Positions 6,981 through 12,194 of a stretch of DNA of 17,356 nt are shown piece after piece (within the stretch, counting starts at the first letter, position 1; each line of letters begins with the position of its first letter). The stretch comes from a bacterium (GTDB lineage: Bacteria; SZUA-79; Acidulodesulfobacterales; Acidulodesulfobacteraceae). The translations under genes and the position numbers were made by a program. The stretch lies in the NCBI GenBank assembly GCA_021794335.1, contig JAJYQZ010000271.1, forward strand, positions 1-17,356, read 5' to 3'. The notes below the pieces were generated by a model. It had not been told where the DNA came from. It did no database searches and was given only the letters and a program-made list of their open reading frames with translations.

Positions 6981-7397
6981 TTATTTTTTAGGTCCCGCGT
7001 TTATAAACAGCGGGAGCGGATTATTTTGCCTTTCGGGAACGTAAATCACTTGATTCTTAGTTTCCTTGAGGTTTTGCAGCCAGCGGTAATCGAGATATCC
7101 CTGATTGTCGTTTAAGGCGTTTCCTACTATTTTGATAGACTTAGCGACGCCTTGTGCCCGCTCTACTTCCGTCTCGGCAAGATACTTTGCCGCCTCGAAT
7201 TTAGCCTTAGCCCTTATTCTTGCGGAATACTCCGAATACTGAGCTTTCTTTAAAACCGCTTCGCCGGAGAGTTTTGAGGAATATACATTGTAACTGGGAT
7301 AGATATAAGCAATGAGTCCTATTAAAAAAATTATTACAACAACTATCCCTACAAAAATTCCAACAGTAACTAACGTGCTTTTAGTTTCTTCTTGCAT
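6981..7397 (-). CDS. Shortened SPFH/band-7 (prohibitin-like) membrane protein
   Basis: A 138-residue protein with one N-terminal helix (residues 8-33), a coiled-coil-like Ala/Glu/Lys-rich segment (50-85, with AKAKFEAAKYLAETEVERAQ), and the C-terminal signature of the prohibitin/HflC group: GVAKSIKIVG, YLDYRWLQNLKE (101-112) and QVIYVPE (116-122). Full SPFH proteins are around 270-300 residues; here the central globular SPFH domain is largely missing, leaving anchor, coiled coil and tail. The missing part is not in the neighbouring gene, so this looks like a compact variant rather than a broken gene. It overlaps the upstream gene by 17 bases and has its own AAGGAG. Such proteins form membrane ring or cage assemblies; the role here is unknown. 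Confidence 0.7.
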   Translation of the reverse strand: MQEETKSTLVTVGIFVGIVVVIIFLIGLIAYIYPSYNVYSSKLSGEAVLKKAQYSEYSARIRAKAKFEAAKYLAETEVERAQGVAKSIKIVGNALNDNQGYLDYRWLQNLKETKNQVIYVPERQNNPLPLFINAGPKK

Positions 7398-7821
7398 AAT
7401 TAATCTCCTTATTTAATTTATAATTTTGTACATCGTAATAGGCTTTATTTTTAAGCTTTTTAACAATTTTATCCACGTTTATATTTTTTCTGAAATGATA
7501 ATTCGGAAAATATTTTCTAATATAATTTTTTATATCTATTGACGACAGCCTGCTAATCGGCTTTTTTTCTTTTCTGTTTTTTATTCTCCTTTTGTAGTGG
7601 TTAAAATATACGCCGTAAACATATCTTTCGACCCTATCCATAAAAAGCGTGTTTATTAATATAAACCTTTCCGTTTTAGAGAAATTTCTTAAAATACGTT
7701 TTAAAAATTCTTTATCCTGCGTCATCAATAAGAGATCTTGAATAGAAAAAATCTTTTCGTCGGTGTTTCGGTTATTGACGAAGTTTTTAATTAAATAGTT
7801 TTCGACGCTTTTCATTTTCAT
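7381..7821 (-). CDS. Hypothetical strongly basic protein
   Basis: An unrecognised 146-residue protein with no signal peptide or membrane span. It is rich in Lys, Arg, Asn and Tyr, with basic clusters HYKRRIKNRKEKKP (74-87) and KIVKKLKNK (118-126). The N-terminal half (IFSIQDLLLMTQDKEFLKRI) is probably helical. The charge pattern suits nucleic-acid binding, but no fold can be named. It starts a new gene group after the terminator at 7896-7925. The ATG has only a weak GAGTGG upstream; an alternative ATG lies two codons later. It overlaps the SPFH-like gene by 17 bases. Confidence 0.6.
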   Translation of the reverse strand: MKMKSVENYLIKNFVNNRNTDEKIFSIQDLLLMTQDKEFLKRILRNFSKTERFILINTLFMDRVERYVYGVYFNHYKRRIKNRKEKKPISRLSSIDIKNYIRKYFPNYHFRKNINVDKIVKKLKNKAYYDVQNYKLNKEINYARRN

Positions 7822-7895
7822 ATTAAAATTAAGCCACTCTTATAAACTTTGTTTATATAACGGGTTAATTAAGCCCTAATTTTCGATAAAAGATA

Positions 7896-7925
7896 GGCGG
7901 TTATATGATTTATCATATAACCGCC
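7896..7925 (-). terminator. Terminator after the outer-membrane protein gene
   Basis: A perfect 14-bp inverted repeat (7896-7909 and 7912-7925, arm GGCGGTTATATGAT) with a two-base loop, ending 12 bases after the stop of the barrel gene. On the minus strand it is followed by TATCTTTTATC, a modest U-rich tail. The 115 bases between 7822 and 7936 hold this element and otherwise only A/T-rich leader sequence. Confidence 0.65.
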
Positions 7926-7936
7926 ATAAGAATTAA

Positions 7937-8794
7937 TTAAAAGCTATAAGCCAGACCGACGTTATAAACGAAGTTTTCGGTCATAGACGAAGGTTCATAA
8001 AAACCCGCTTCGTTTATAACGGATTTGCCAAAAAATGTTTTCATATACCTAATTCCCGCGTTTAAATGAACCGGTCCGTAAACGGCGTAATCTAAGCCTA
8101 CGGCAAGCGTATATACCGGTCTATTTCCAAGAGAGAACGTCATTGCGGGATAATCCGGCAGGAGGTTTGCAATCATTGAATTACTTAACATTTCCGCATA
8201 CTGAACCCTGCCTTTTAATACGAGTTTAGGGGTAACGGCATAATTGGCAATTAAACCTAATCCTAAGTCGTTATAGGAATAAATCTCCTGATAACCCGTA
8301 ATCGTGGATGTGGAAGCGATATTCCTGTCCCATTTACGATAACCGTAGGACAAATAAGGGATAAGTAAAGTCCTGCTGGTTAAAACGAAAGCCTTGCCGA
8401 GACGGGCGGAGGCGGAAAAAATCTGAGTATTATCGGTAGTATTAACGCTGTCTGCAGAATCCGTGTAGTTGAAATTGCCGAAAGAGTTAGAAAATCCGAG
8501 ATGTTCGTAAACAAGAGGGACGGTAAATAAATTACCGAGAGACGAAATAGAAATATTAATCCCGGAAATTCTGCCGGTCTCATTGTCCCCGATACGTTCG
8601 GTATAATACTGCCCAATGGAGTTAAACGATAATCCTATCTCGTTGTTTGCATTGAATAACGTTTGAACGGACGAACGGTTGTAAGCGGGTTTATTAACTA
8701 AGCCGCCGAAAAGTGAGCCTTGACCGGCGTAGCTTATGGCGGGCAATAAAATTAAAGCCAACGCTAAAAAAAATAACAAAATTTTCTTTTTCAT
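7937..8794 (-). CDS. Outer-membrane beta-barrel protein
   Basis: A 285-residue exported protein. Residues 1-23 form a signal peptide (MKKKILLFFLALALILLPAI, cleavage after SYA). The rest alternates short amphipathic strands with Gly/Asn/Ser turns, strands such as LLIPYLSYGYRKW, LVLKGRVQYAEML and YTLAVGLDYAV, and it ends in VYNVGLAYSF, the C-terminal aromatic signature recognised by the BAM machinery. It probably forms a barrel of 8-12 strands. This supports a two-membrane host. The gene lies in the pilin operon and ends in a clear terminator. It could be a surface receptor, an exclusion or adhesion factor, or a porin-like cargo; nothing discriminates between these. Confidence 0.8.
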   Translation of the reverse strand: MKKKILLFFLALALILLPAISYAGQGSLFGGLVNKPAYNRSSVQTLFNANNEIGLSFNSIGQYYTERIGDNETGRISGINISISSLGNLFTVPLVYEHLGFSNSFGNFNYTDSADSVNTTDNTQIFSASARLGKAFVLTSRTLLIPYLSYGYRKWDRNIASTSTITGYQEIYSYNDLGLGLIANYAVTPKLVLKGRVQYAEMLSNSMIANLLPDYPAMTFSLGNRPVYTLAVGLDYAVYGPVHLNAGIRYMKTFFGKSVINEAGFYEPSSMTENFVYNVGLAYSF

Positions 8795-8827
8795 AGAATT
8801 ACCTCCATTTAATTAAATTTAAAAAGT

Positions 8828-9097
8828 TTAGCGAAGCGGCATATTGTGATAAGACGACAAGATAATAGCGATGAACACAAGTATTAAAAGTATGCCTGAA
8901 AAAATAAACATGAAGAGTTTTGTCTGTTTTTGAAAATGAGCGGTTAAATCTTCCGTCGCTTTATCGATGCCTTCCTCTATTGCGGAAGCAAGTTCGTCTC
9001 TATTAACGCTGACGTAAACGTTTATCGGTTGACGTTCTCCGTTTGTATCTAAAGTCGCCGCTTCTTTAGCCTGTGTTTGTTCTTTTAAGTTTTCCAT
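8828..9097 (-). CDS. Hypothetical tail-anchored single-span protein
   Basis: An 89-residue protein. The first 25 residues are polar and low in complexity (KEQTQAKEAATLDTNGER), followed by INVYVSVNRDELASAIEEGI (25-44), an amphipathic helix and a C-terminal membrane helix at about 60-82 (LFMFIFSGILLILVFIAIIL), with only seven residues after it. A strong AAGGAGG precedes the ATG. It lies 35 bases after the propilin gene and 33 bases before the barrel gene, in the same operon. No family recognised. The bulk of the protein should be cytoplasmic. Confidence 0.7.
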   Translation of the reverse strand: MENLKEQTQAKEAATLDTNGERQPINVYVSVNRDELASAIEEGIDKATEDLTAHFQKQTKLFMFIFSGILLILVFIAIILSSYHNMPLR

Positions 9098-9132
9098 AAA
9101 TTCATCCTCCTTATTTTAAGTTAAAGTTTAAG

Positions 9133-9531
9133 TTAAGCGGTTAAATTATAAAAAGTAGCTCCGCCGAGAGACGTCGCTATACCGGTAGCTATCGACGGTA
9201 TGGTAAATATCGCGGCGGCAATGATGAGGGCTACGAAAAAAACAGTTATCCCTTTGGAAAACGCCATAAAAAGACCGCCGAGAGAAATGGCGATTGCGGC
9301 AATTATTCCCGGGATTCCTAATATCCAGCCGGTAAGTAGTGTAAGTAACGGAGCAAACTCCGCACCGTTAGACGTCGAAGCGTGGGCGGAAGAGGCGGCA
9401 AGGATAAAAGAAAGCGATAGTAACGCCACAGGAATTAGCCGCATAGCCGTTAAGCCTGCCGGAGAAAATAAAAATTGCTTGATTTTTCCATTAAGCCTTA
9501 TAATAGGCGCGGAAACGGTAAGTACTTTCAT
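9133..9531 (-). CDS. TraA/VirB2-like conjugative propilin
   Basis: Probable pilin subunit. The precursor is 132 residues: a long leader whose basic N-terminus (1-30) is followed by a hydrophobic core (IPVALLSLSFILAA) and a signal-peptidase site after SSAHA at residue 51. The 81-residue mature part begins STSNGAEFAPLL, has two hydrophobic helices (66-90 and 94-118) joined by a short basic loop (FSKG), and ends in a small Gly/Thr-rich tail. F-plasmid TraA has the same plan, including an unusually long leader of about 51 residues and two helices. The ATG has AAGGAGG in front, and the promoter at 9561-9616 lies just upstream. Together with traF and trbC this supports an F-type pilus. The call is from architecture rather than residue identity. 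Confidence 0.7.
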   Translation of the reverse strand: MKVLTVSAPIIRLNGKIKQFLFSPAGLTAMRLIPVALLSLSFILAASSAHASTSNGAEFAPLLTLLTGWILGIPGIIAAIAISLGGLFMAFSKGITVFFVALIIAAAIFTIPSIATGIATSLGGATFYNLTA

Positions 9532-9535
9532 AAAA

Positions 9536-9670
9536 TTACCTCCTTGAATAATTTATTATTGTTAGATTAAAAATACTTTCAAGATAGATTATAACATAAA
9601 AATAAAAAAGGGACAAATTAGTTAAAAATGCCCCGTCCTTGAGCGGTTCATGCTCACCATCAGTTTTCAT
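9536..9670 (-). CDS. Doubtful 44-residue ORF overlapping the pilin promoter
   Basis: An ATG with a good GAAGGAG at 9670 opens a 44-codon frame (MKTDGEHEPLKDGAFLTNLS and on) that ends two codons after running into the pilin ribosome-binding site. The second half is the promoter/leader repeat shared with the dsbC operon, so its hydrophobic translation is probably accidental. The start signals look real, so this may be a leader peptide or a gene start truncated when the promoter repeat was inserted. Existence as a functional protein is uncertain. Confidence 0.3.
   Translation of the reverse strand: MKTDGEHEPLKDGAFLTNLSLFYFYVIIYLESIFNLTIINYSRR
9561..9616 (-). promoter_or_regulatory. Promoter and putative operator of the pilin operon
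   Basis: Minus strand: TTGTCC at 9616-9611, an ideal 17-base spacer, TATAAT at 9593-9588. AATCTATC (9590-9583) overlaps the -10 and AATCTAAC (9568-9561) follows 22 bases later, as in the dsbC and parM promoters. The region from about 9540 to 9620 is nearly the same as 4973-5056, differing mainly in single-base changes, so the whole promoter-leader unit is duplicated. Confidence 0.72.
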
Positions 9671-9702
9671 AATCAACTTCTCCTTCTTTAATTAATTATA
9701 TT

Positions 9703-9962
9703 TTATTCAGAGTGATTTAATAAATGTAAAAAAATCTGCGCACTTTGACTGCCAGAAGAAGCAGCAGAAGATAAATAAAGCAACAAAAAGATAACCGCCC
9801 CAAAAAATAATATATACAAAATAAATTCTGCCGATATATTGCTCAATACTTCCCCTATAGATTCCAGTATAGCCCCCCAGAGCCTTTGAATAATTTTTTT
9901 AACAACAGGAGAATTACCATAACTAATATCACTATACCTAAAATTTCATACCACATTAACAT
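9703..9962 (-). CDS. Small membrane protein, possibly made by -1 frameshifting (or frameshifted gene)
   Basis: The ATG at 9962 follows a strong GGAGG. The zero frame encodes MLMWYEILGIVILVMVILLL and stops at TAG (9855-9857) after 35 residues. At 9900-9894 lies a run of seven A in phase A-AAA-AAA, the bacterial -1 slip heptamer. A -1 shift there continues in an open frame, KKIIQRLWGAILESIGEVLS, then a second membrane helix (EFILYILFFGAVIFLLLYL) and a polar tail, ending at TAA 9703-9705: 86 residues with two spans. Both halves look protein-like, and the next ATG follows after 32 bases. Alternatives are a plain frameshift mutation, an assembly error in the homopolymer, or two separate small ORFs. 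No family recognised. Confidence 0.5.
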
Positions 9963-9972
9963 TTTTGCCTCC

Positions 9973-9993
9973 TTTGCCGGGATGCCCGGCAAA
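9973..9993. other. Perfect 9-bp hairpin between tRNA and small ORF
   Basis: Arms TTTGCCGGG (9973-9981) and CCCGGCAAA (9985-9993) with a three-base loop. In the minus-strand transcript it starts 15 bases after the tRNA CCA end and abuts the GGAGG of the small ORF. No U run follows, so it may be a processing or stability element rather than an intrinsic terminator. It could also limit access to the adjacent ribosome-binding site. Confidence 0.5.
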
Positions 9994-10007
9994 TAATTTA
10001 TCCTTTT

Positions 10008-10093
10008 TGGTGTAGGGGACAGGATTTAAGCCTGTGCGCCTTTTAAAGAGCAGATTTACAGTCTGCCTGTTTCAACTGCTCACCCACCCCTAC
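10008..10093 (-). tRNA. tRNA-Tyr (anticodon GTA), CCA encoded
   Basis: An 86-base cloverleaf on the minus strand. The acceptor stem GTAGGGG/CCCCTAC is a perfect 7 bp, followed by discriminator A and an encoded CCA. The anticodon arm GCAGA-CTGTAAA-TCTGC is a perfect 5 bp with GTA at positions 34-36. A 14-base variable region fits the long-arm class of bacterial tRNA-Tyr. The T stem ACAGG/CCTGT is intact, but its loop reads CTTAAAT instead of TTCRANY, and the D-loop has AG where GG is normal, so the D-loop/T-loop contact may be weak. It lies directly after the partition genes. It may be a functional element-borne tRNA or a degenerating copy. Confidence 0.85.
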
Positions 10094-10104
10094 ATATTTA
10101 CCGT

Positions 10105-10380
10105 TTAAAACTTATCTTTTATATTTTTAAGTTCGTCTAAATAATTCTTCGGCGTATTATTGGATTTACCGTCTTTATGAAAATCGAGATGTATCCGTCC
10201 GGAAATGTAATCGATAATATTTTCCTTAAGCTCCTTTTTGTTTTTGGACAGCGATGCGAAGTCGTCTATTAATTTCTGCATTAATTGTTTTTTAAACCCG
10301 AAAGGAAGCTTATATTTTTTATTCTTAAAAAGCTCGGAGAGTTCCCCTTCAATATCGGCGTATATTCTGTATTTGTCCAT
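10105..10380 (-). CDS. Putative ParR-like partner of the actin-like ATPase
   Basis: A 91-residue soluble, highly charged protein. The N-terminus (YRIYADIEGELSELF) could form a strand, then FGFKKQLMQKLIDDFASLSK (28-47) and KKELKENIIDYISG form helices, with a charged tail ending KNIKDKF. A strand followed by two helices would be compatible with a ribbon-helix-helix DNA-binding protein, the ParR fold, but no specific motif proves this. Its ATG is one base after the parM stop, with GGGGGC upstream inside parM. In type II partition systems the gene after parM encodes the centromere-binding adaptor, and a repeat-rich site lies upstream of parM here too. The ParR assignment is therefore from context; confidence in a real gene is high. 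Confidence 0.75.
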   Translation of the reverse strand: MDKYRIYADIEGELSELFKNKKYKLPFGFKKQLMQKLIDDFASLSKNKKELKENIIDYISGRIHLDFHKDGKSNNTPKNYLDELKNIKDKF

Positions 10381-10381
10381 A

Positions 10382-11275
10382 TTAGCCCCCGATTAGCTGT
10401 AAAAAGCCGGAGACGTTCGCATATTCGGGATTATCCGGAATAAATATGCCGTATTTATTTTTAACGTCGTGGTCGATATAATAGGCTCCGCCGCCGGCGA
10501 TAATGAAATTGTCCGTCTTAAACGCAATATCTTTTACCTGCGGTATCGTAAGAACGGAATTAATTACCGTCTCGGTATAATCCTCTTTTTTGTCTTCTAT
10601 AAATTCGGATAAATCGAACTCTTTGCGTAAGATTTTTATTTTTTTATCCTGCAGGTATTTATTAGCTTCGAGTTCGGGTATGAATATACCGTCAAATTTA
10701 TGAGAGATATAACTGGAAACTTCGTTCGCAAGGATACATGTTCCTATACCCGGAAATCCCGTCGAATGTTCCCTGTTCGGAGAACCGTTTTTGACTACGA
10801 AAATATCGAGAGTATTATAGCCGATGTCTATTATTACGGCATCAGACGGTCTTCCGACGAGTATCCATATTCCCATTCCTTGCGGGAATACGACGGCTTC
10901 CTGCTGGAAAAGTTCATCGTTTACGATAAACTTTGATACCTTTTCCTTCAGTTGTTTTTCTTTCGCCTTATACTCGGATATTGAAAGCGATACGCATATA
11001 GTATCGGGTTTCAAATCTTCCTTAGCGAATATATGAGCGAGCAGAAGAGGGGAGTATTTCGTGATAAAGTCGTCGGTTCTCGTTGCTACGGTATGCGAAT
11101 CTGTCGCATTTCCGACGTTATAATGTTTCCCGCCGTATTCGTAGCTCGTAGATTCGCCGATATAACCGGCGGAAGACGCTTTGGCGATAACGGACGGAAA
11201 CTTAGATAATACGCCGTTATGAGCGTATTTGGTGTAACTGTAACCGATGTCGGTAGATAAAACGATTTTTTCCAT
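10382..11275 (-). CDS. parM: ParM/StbA-like plasmid-segregation actin ATPase
   Basis: A 297-residue member of the actin/Hsp70 ATPase superfamily, ParM/Alp7-like branch. The phosphate-1 loop is STDIGYSYTKYA (7-18, D9), phosphate-2 is IIDIGYNTLDIFV (148-160, D150), and the adenosine motif is IIAGGGAYYI (258-267). The FPGIGTCILANEV segment (174-186) corresponds to the connect-1 region of this group. Such proteins polymerise with ATP and push plasmid copies apart through a ParR-parC complex. AAAGGAGAAG lies before the ATG. A consensus promoter and an array of 10-bp repeats stand upstream, and a small candidate parR follows. A role in keeping an extrachromosomal or transiently excised element is likely. 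Related ParM-like genes are also found in integrative elements and phages. Confidence 0.9.
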   Translation of the reverse strand: MEKIVLSTDIGYSYTKYAHNGVLSKFPSVIAKASSAGYIGESTSYEYGGKHYNVGNATDSHTVATRTDDFITKYSPLLLAHIFAKEDLKPDTICVSLSISEYKAKEKQLKEKVSKFIVNDELFQQEAVVFPQGMGIWILVGRPSDAVIIDIGYNTLDIFVVKNGSPNREHSTGFPGIGTCILANEVSSYISHKFDGIFIPELEANKYLQDKKIKILRKEFDLSEFIEDKKEDYTETVINSVLTIPQVKDIAFKTDNFIIAGGGAYYIDHDVKNKYGIFIPDNPEYANVSGFLQLIGG

Positions 11276-11310
11276 AAAGTCTTCTCCTTTCGTGCGTTTT
11301 AAGGGTTAAA

Positions 11311-11405
11311 TTTAATAACTCTTAATAAATCTTAATAACTTTTAATAGTTATTAAATTTACGACTTCGTAAGACCTATTAAAAGTTATTAAGATTTATTA
11401 ATCAA
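11311..11405. repeat. Putative parC centromere: 10-bp repeats forming a 26-bp inverted repeat
   Basis: Between parM and its promoter, consecutive 10-base units with consensus YTTAATAAMT run from 11311 to 11350 (TTTAATAACT, CTTAATAAAT, CTTAATAACT, TTTAATAGTT), one helical turn each. The same units return in inverted orientation at 11375-11405. The arms 11323-11348 and 11375-11400 are exact reverse complements over 26 bases. The 26-base centre contains a smaller inverted repeat, TTACGA-CT-TCGTAA. Position upstream of parM and phased repeats match a type II partition site. It also lies in the 5' leader of the parM mRNA and could fold as a long stem. An origin iteron array is another option. Confidence 0.7.
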
Positions 11406-11432
11406 TTTTCCGCAAAGTATTATACATACTGC

Positions 11433-11470
11433 GTTAGATTTTATTATATAATAAGATAGATTTTTGTCAA
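11433..11470 (-). promoter_or_regulatory. Consensus promoter of the parM operon with shared operator motif
   Basis: Minus strand: perfect TTGACA at 11470-11465, a 16-base spacer, and perfect TATAAT at 11448-11443. AATCTATC (11462-11455) lies in the spacer and AATCTAAC (11440-11433) just after the -10, again 22 bases apart. The parC-like repeats lie downstream, so ParR binding could repress this promoter as known for parMRC of R1. Confidence 0.75.
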
Positions 11471-11479
11471 GAAAAAAAT

Positions 11480-11485
11480 TATAAT
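11480..11485 (+). promoter_or_regulatory. Possible -10 of a leaderless promoter for the YdjM-like gene
   Basis: A perfect TATAAT ends 8 bases before the ATG at 11494, so transcription would start at or within about two bases of the start codon. No ribosome-binding site lies upstream. No convincing -35 is seen at normal spacing (TTGTCA at 11464 is only 10 bases from the -10). The call is tentative. Confidence 0.4.
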
Positions 11486-11493
11486 ATTTTATT

Positions 11494-11991
11494 ATGGTAA
11501 GACAAGTCCACATTATAGGCGGTGTAGCAACAGCGGTAATCTTGGAAAAGATTGCCGGATTTAACGAAAAATCCCTGCGGCATTTAAAATATTATGCTAA
11601 AAACGTTCACGATTTACATATAGCCGGATTAATATTCATGTTATGTGTAGCGGGCGCTGTGTTTCCCGATATAGACGGTTTCATGGCAAGACTGCTAAAT
11701 GCGGGAAAAGGGAAATTTTATTCTCATAGAGGCACGCTTCATAGTCTTGGTTTTATCCTCTTAGTTTCCATTCTGGTAGTTTTATACGGCAAACTTTATT
11801 ATCTTGCCTTTCCGGCGGGGTTATTGACTCACTGGATAATGGACTGTTTTACTATGTCCGGAGTGCCTTATGGAATAGGATATTATCCGAGGGTTAGTTT
11901 AAGGATAATGACGAAAAAGAATGTATTATTTCAATATGCGGCGGGGGTTTTATATTTAATTATGGCGGTATTTGTTTTTGTGAAATTATAG
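11494..11991 (+). CDS. YdjM/DUF457-like membrane-bound metal-dependent hydrolase family protein
   Basis: A 165-residue integral membrane protein. Family signatures are visible: H6 near the N-terminus, FPDIDG at 57-62, YSHRGTLHSL at 76-85 and LTHWIMDCFTMSGV at 111-124, giving the H/D set (H6, D59, D61, H78, H83, H113, D117) expected of this predicted metal-dependent group. Membrane helices lie at about 42-58, 86-108 and 146-164. Biochemical function of the family is poorly known; one E. coli member, YdjM, is SOS-regulated. The ATG is chosen because H6 is normally close to the start. There is no ribosome-binding site, only a TATAAT, so the message may be leaderless. After the stop, another frame encodes further membrane-like sequence (next entry). 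Confidence 0.8.
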   Translation: MVRQVHIIGGVATAVILEKIAGFNEKSLRHLKYYAKNVHDLHIAGLIFMLCVAGAVFPDIDGFMARLLNAGKGKFYSHRGTLHSLGFILLVSILVVLYGKLYYLAFPAGLLTHWIMDCFTMSGVPYGIGYYPRVSLRIMTKKNVLFQYAAGVLYLIMAVFVFVKL

Positions 11992-12178
11992 CCGTGTCGG
12001 TATAGAAAAAATTGTTATTATTTTAATTTTTGCTATAATATTTGGAAGAATAATTTTTTACGCAGGGGCGAGGTTAGACGGGATTGAAGGTAAAAGCGGT
12101 GTAAAAGAGTTTCACTTTGCGTTCGTGCCTGTGCTATTTTTGGCGACGACGGCGGTTATATATAATTTTAAAATATAG
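11984..12178 (+). pseudogene. Open frame of ~60 codons without a normal start: possible frameshifted extension or tiny membrane protein
   Basis: In the +1 frame relative to the YdjM-like gene, an open stretch runs from just before that gene's stop to TAG at 12176-12178. It reads VGIEKIVIILIFAIIFGRII, then FYAGARLDGIEGKSGVKEFH and a second hydrophobic helix (FVPVLFLATTAVIYNF). It looks like two membrane helices with a charged loop. No ATG, GTG or TTG is available near its beginning; only ATA/ATT codons are. The methyltransferase ribosome-binding site begins right after its stop, as if it were a real gene end. It may be the C-terminus of the YdjM-like protein after a frameshift, or a separate gene with a rare start. 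Confidence 0.4.
12012..12039 (+). promoter_or_regulatory. Possible promoter for the restriction-modification genes
   Basis: TTGTTA at 12012-12017, a 16-base spacer and an extended TGC-TATAAT with the -10 at 12034-12039. It lies about 150 bases before the methyltransferase start and inside the unexplained open frame, so the match may be fortuitous in A/T-rich coding DNA. Confidence 0.35.
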
Positions 12179-12194
12179 AGGGGGGGTAATTTTA

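Noticed and set aside
9200..9547. Plus-strand ORF of 115 codons across the propilin gene
   Set aside because: Antisense to the propilin, no ribosome-binding site; open only because of the Ala/Gly-rich codons opposite.
9973..9993. Hairpin as an intrinsic terminator of the partition/tRNA transcript
   Set aside because: On the minus strand it is followed by AAAGGAGG rather than a U run, so termination is not supported; kept only as a hairpin.
10008..10093. tRNA as the integration site of the recombinase
   Set aside because: No duplicated tRNA 3' end was found near the recombinase, and the gene is complete and 6.5 kb away inside the partition-pilin region.
11311..11405. CRISPR array
   Set aside because: Units are only 10 bp, contiguous and without unique spacers, and there are no cas genes nearby.
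12117..12194. N-terminal extension of the methyltransferase from a TTG at 12117
   Set aside because: The added residues are Arg/Cys-rich and unlike the family; GAGGGGGG directly before the TTG at 12195 decides the start.
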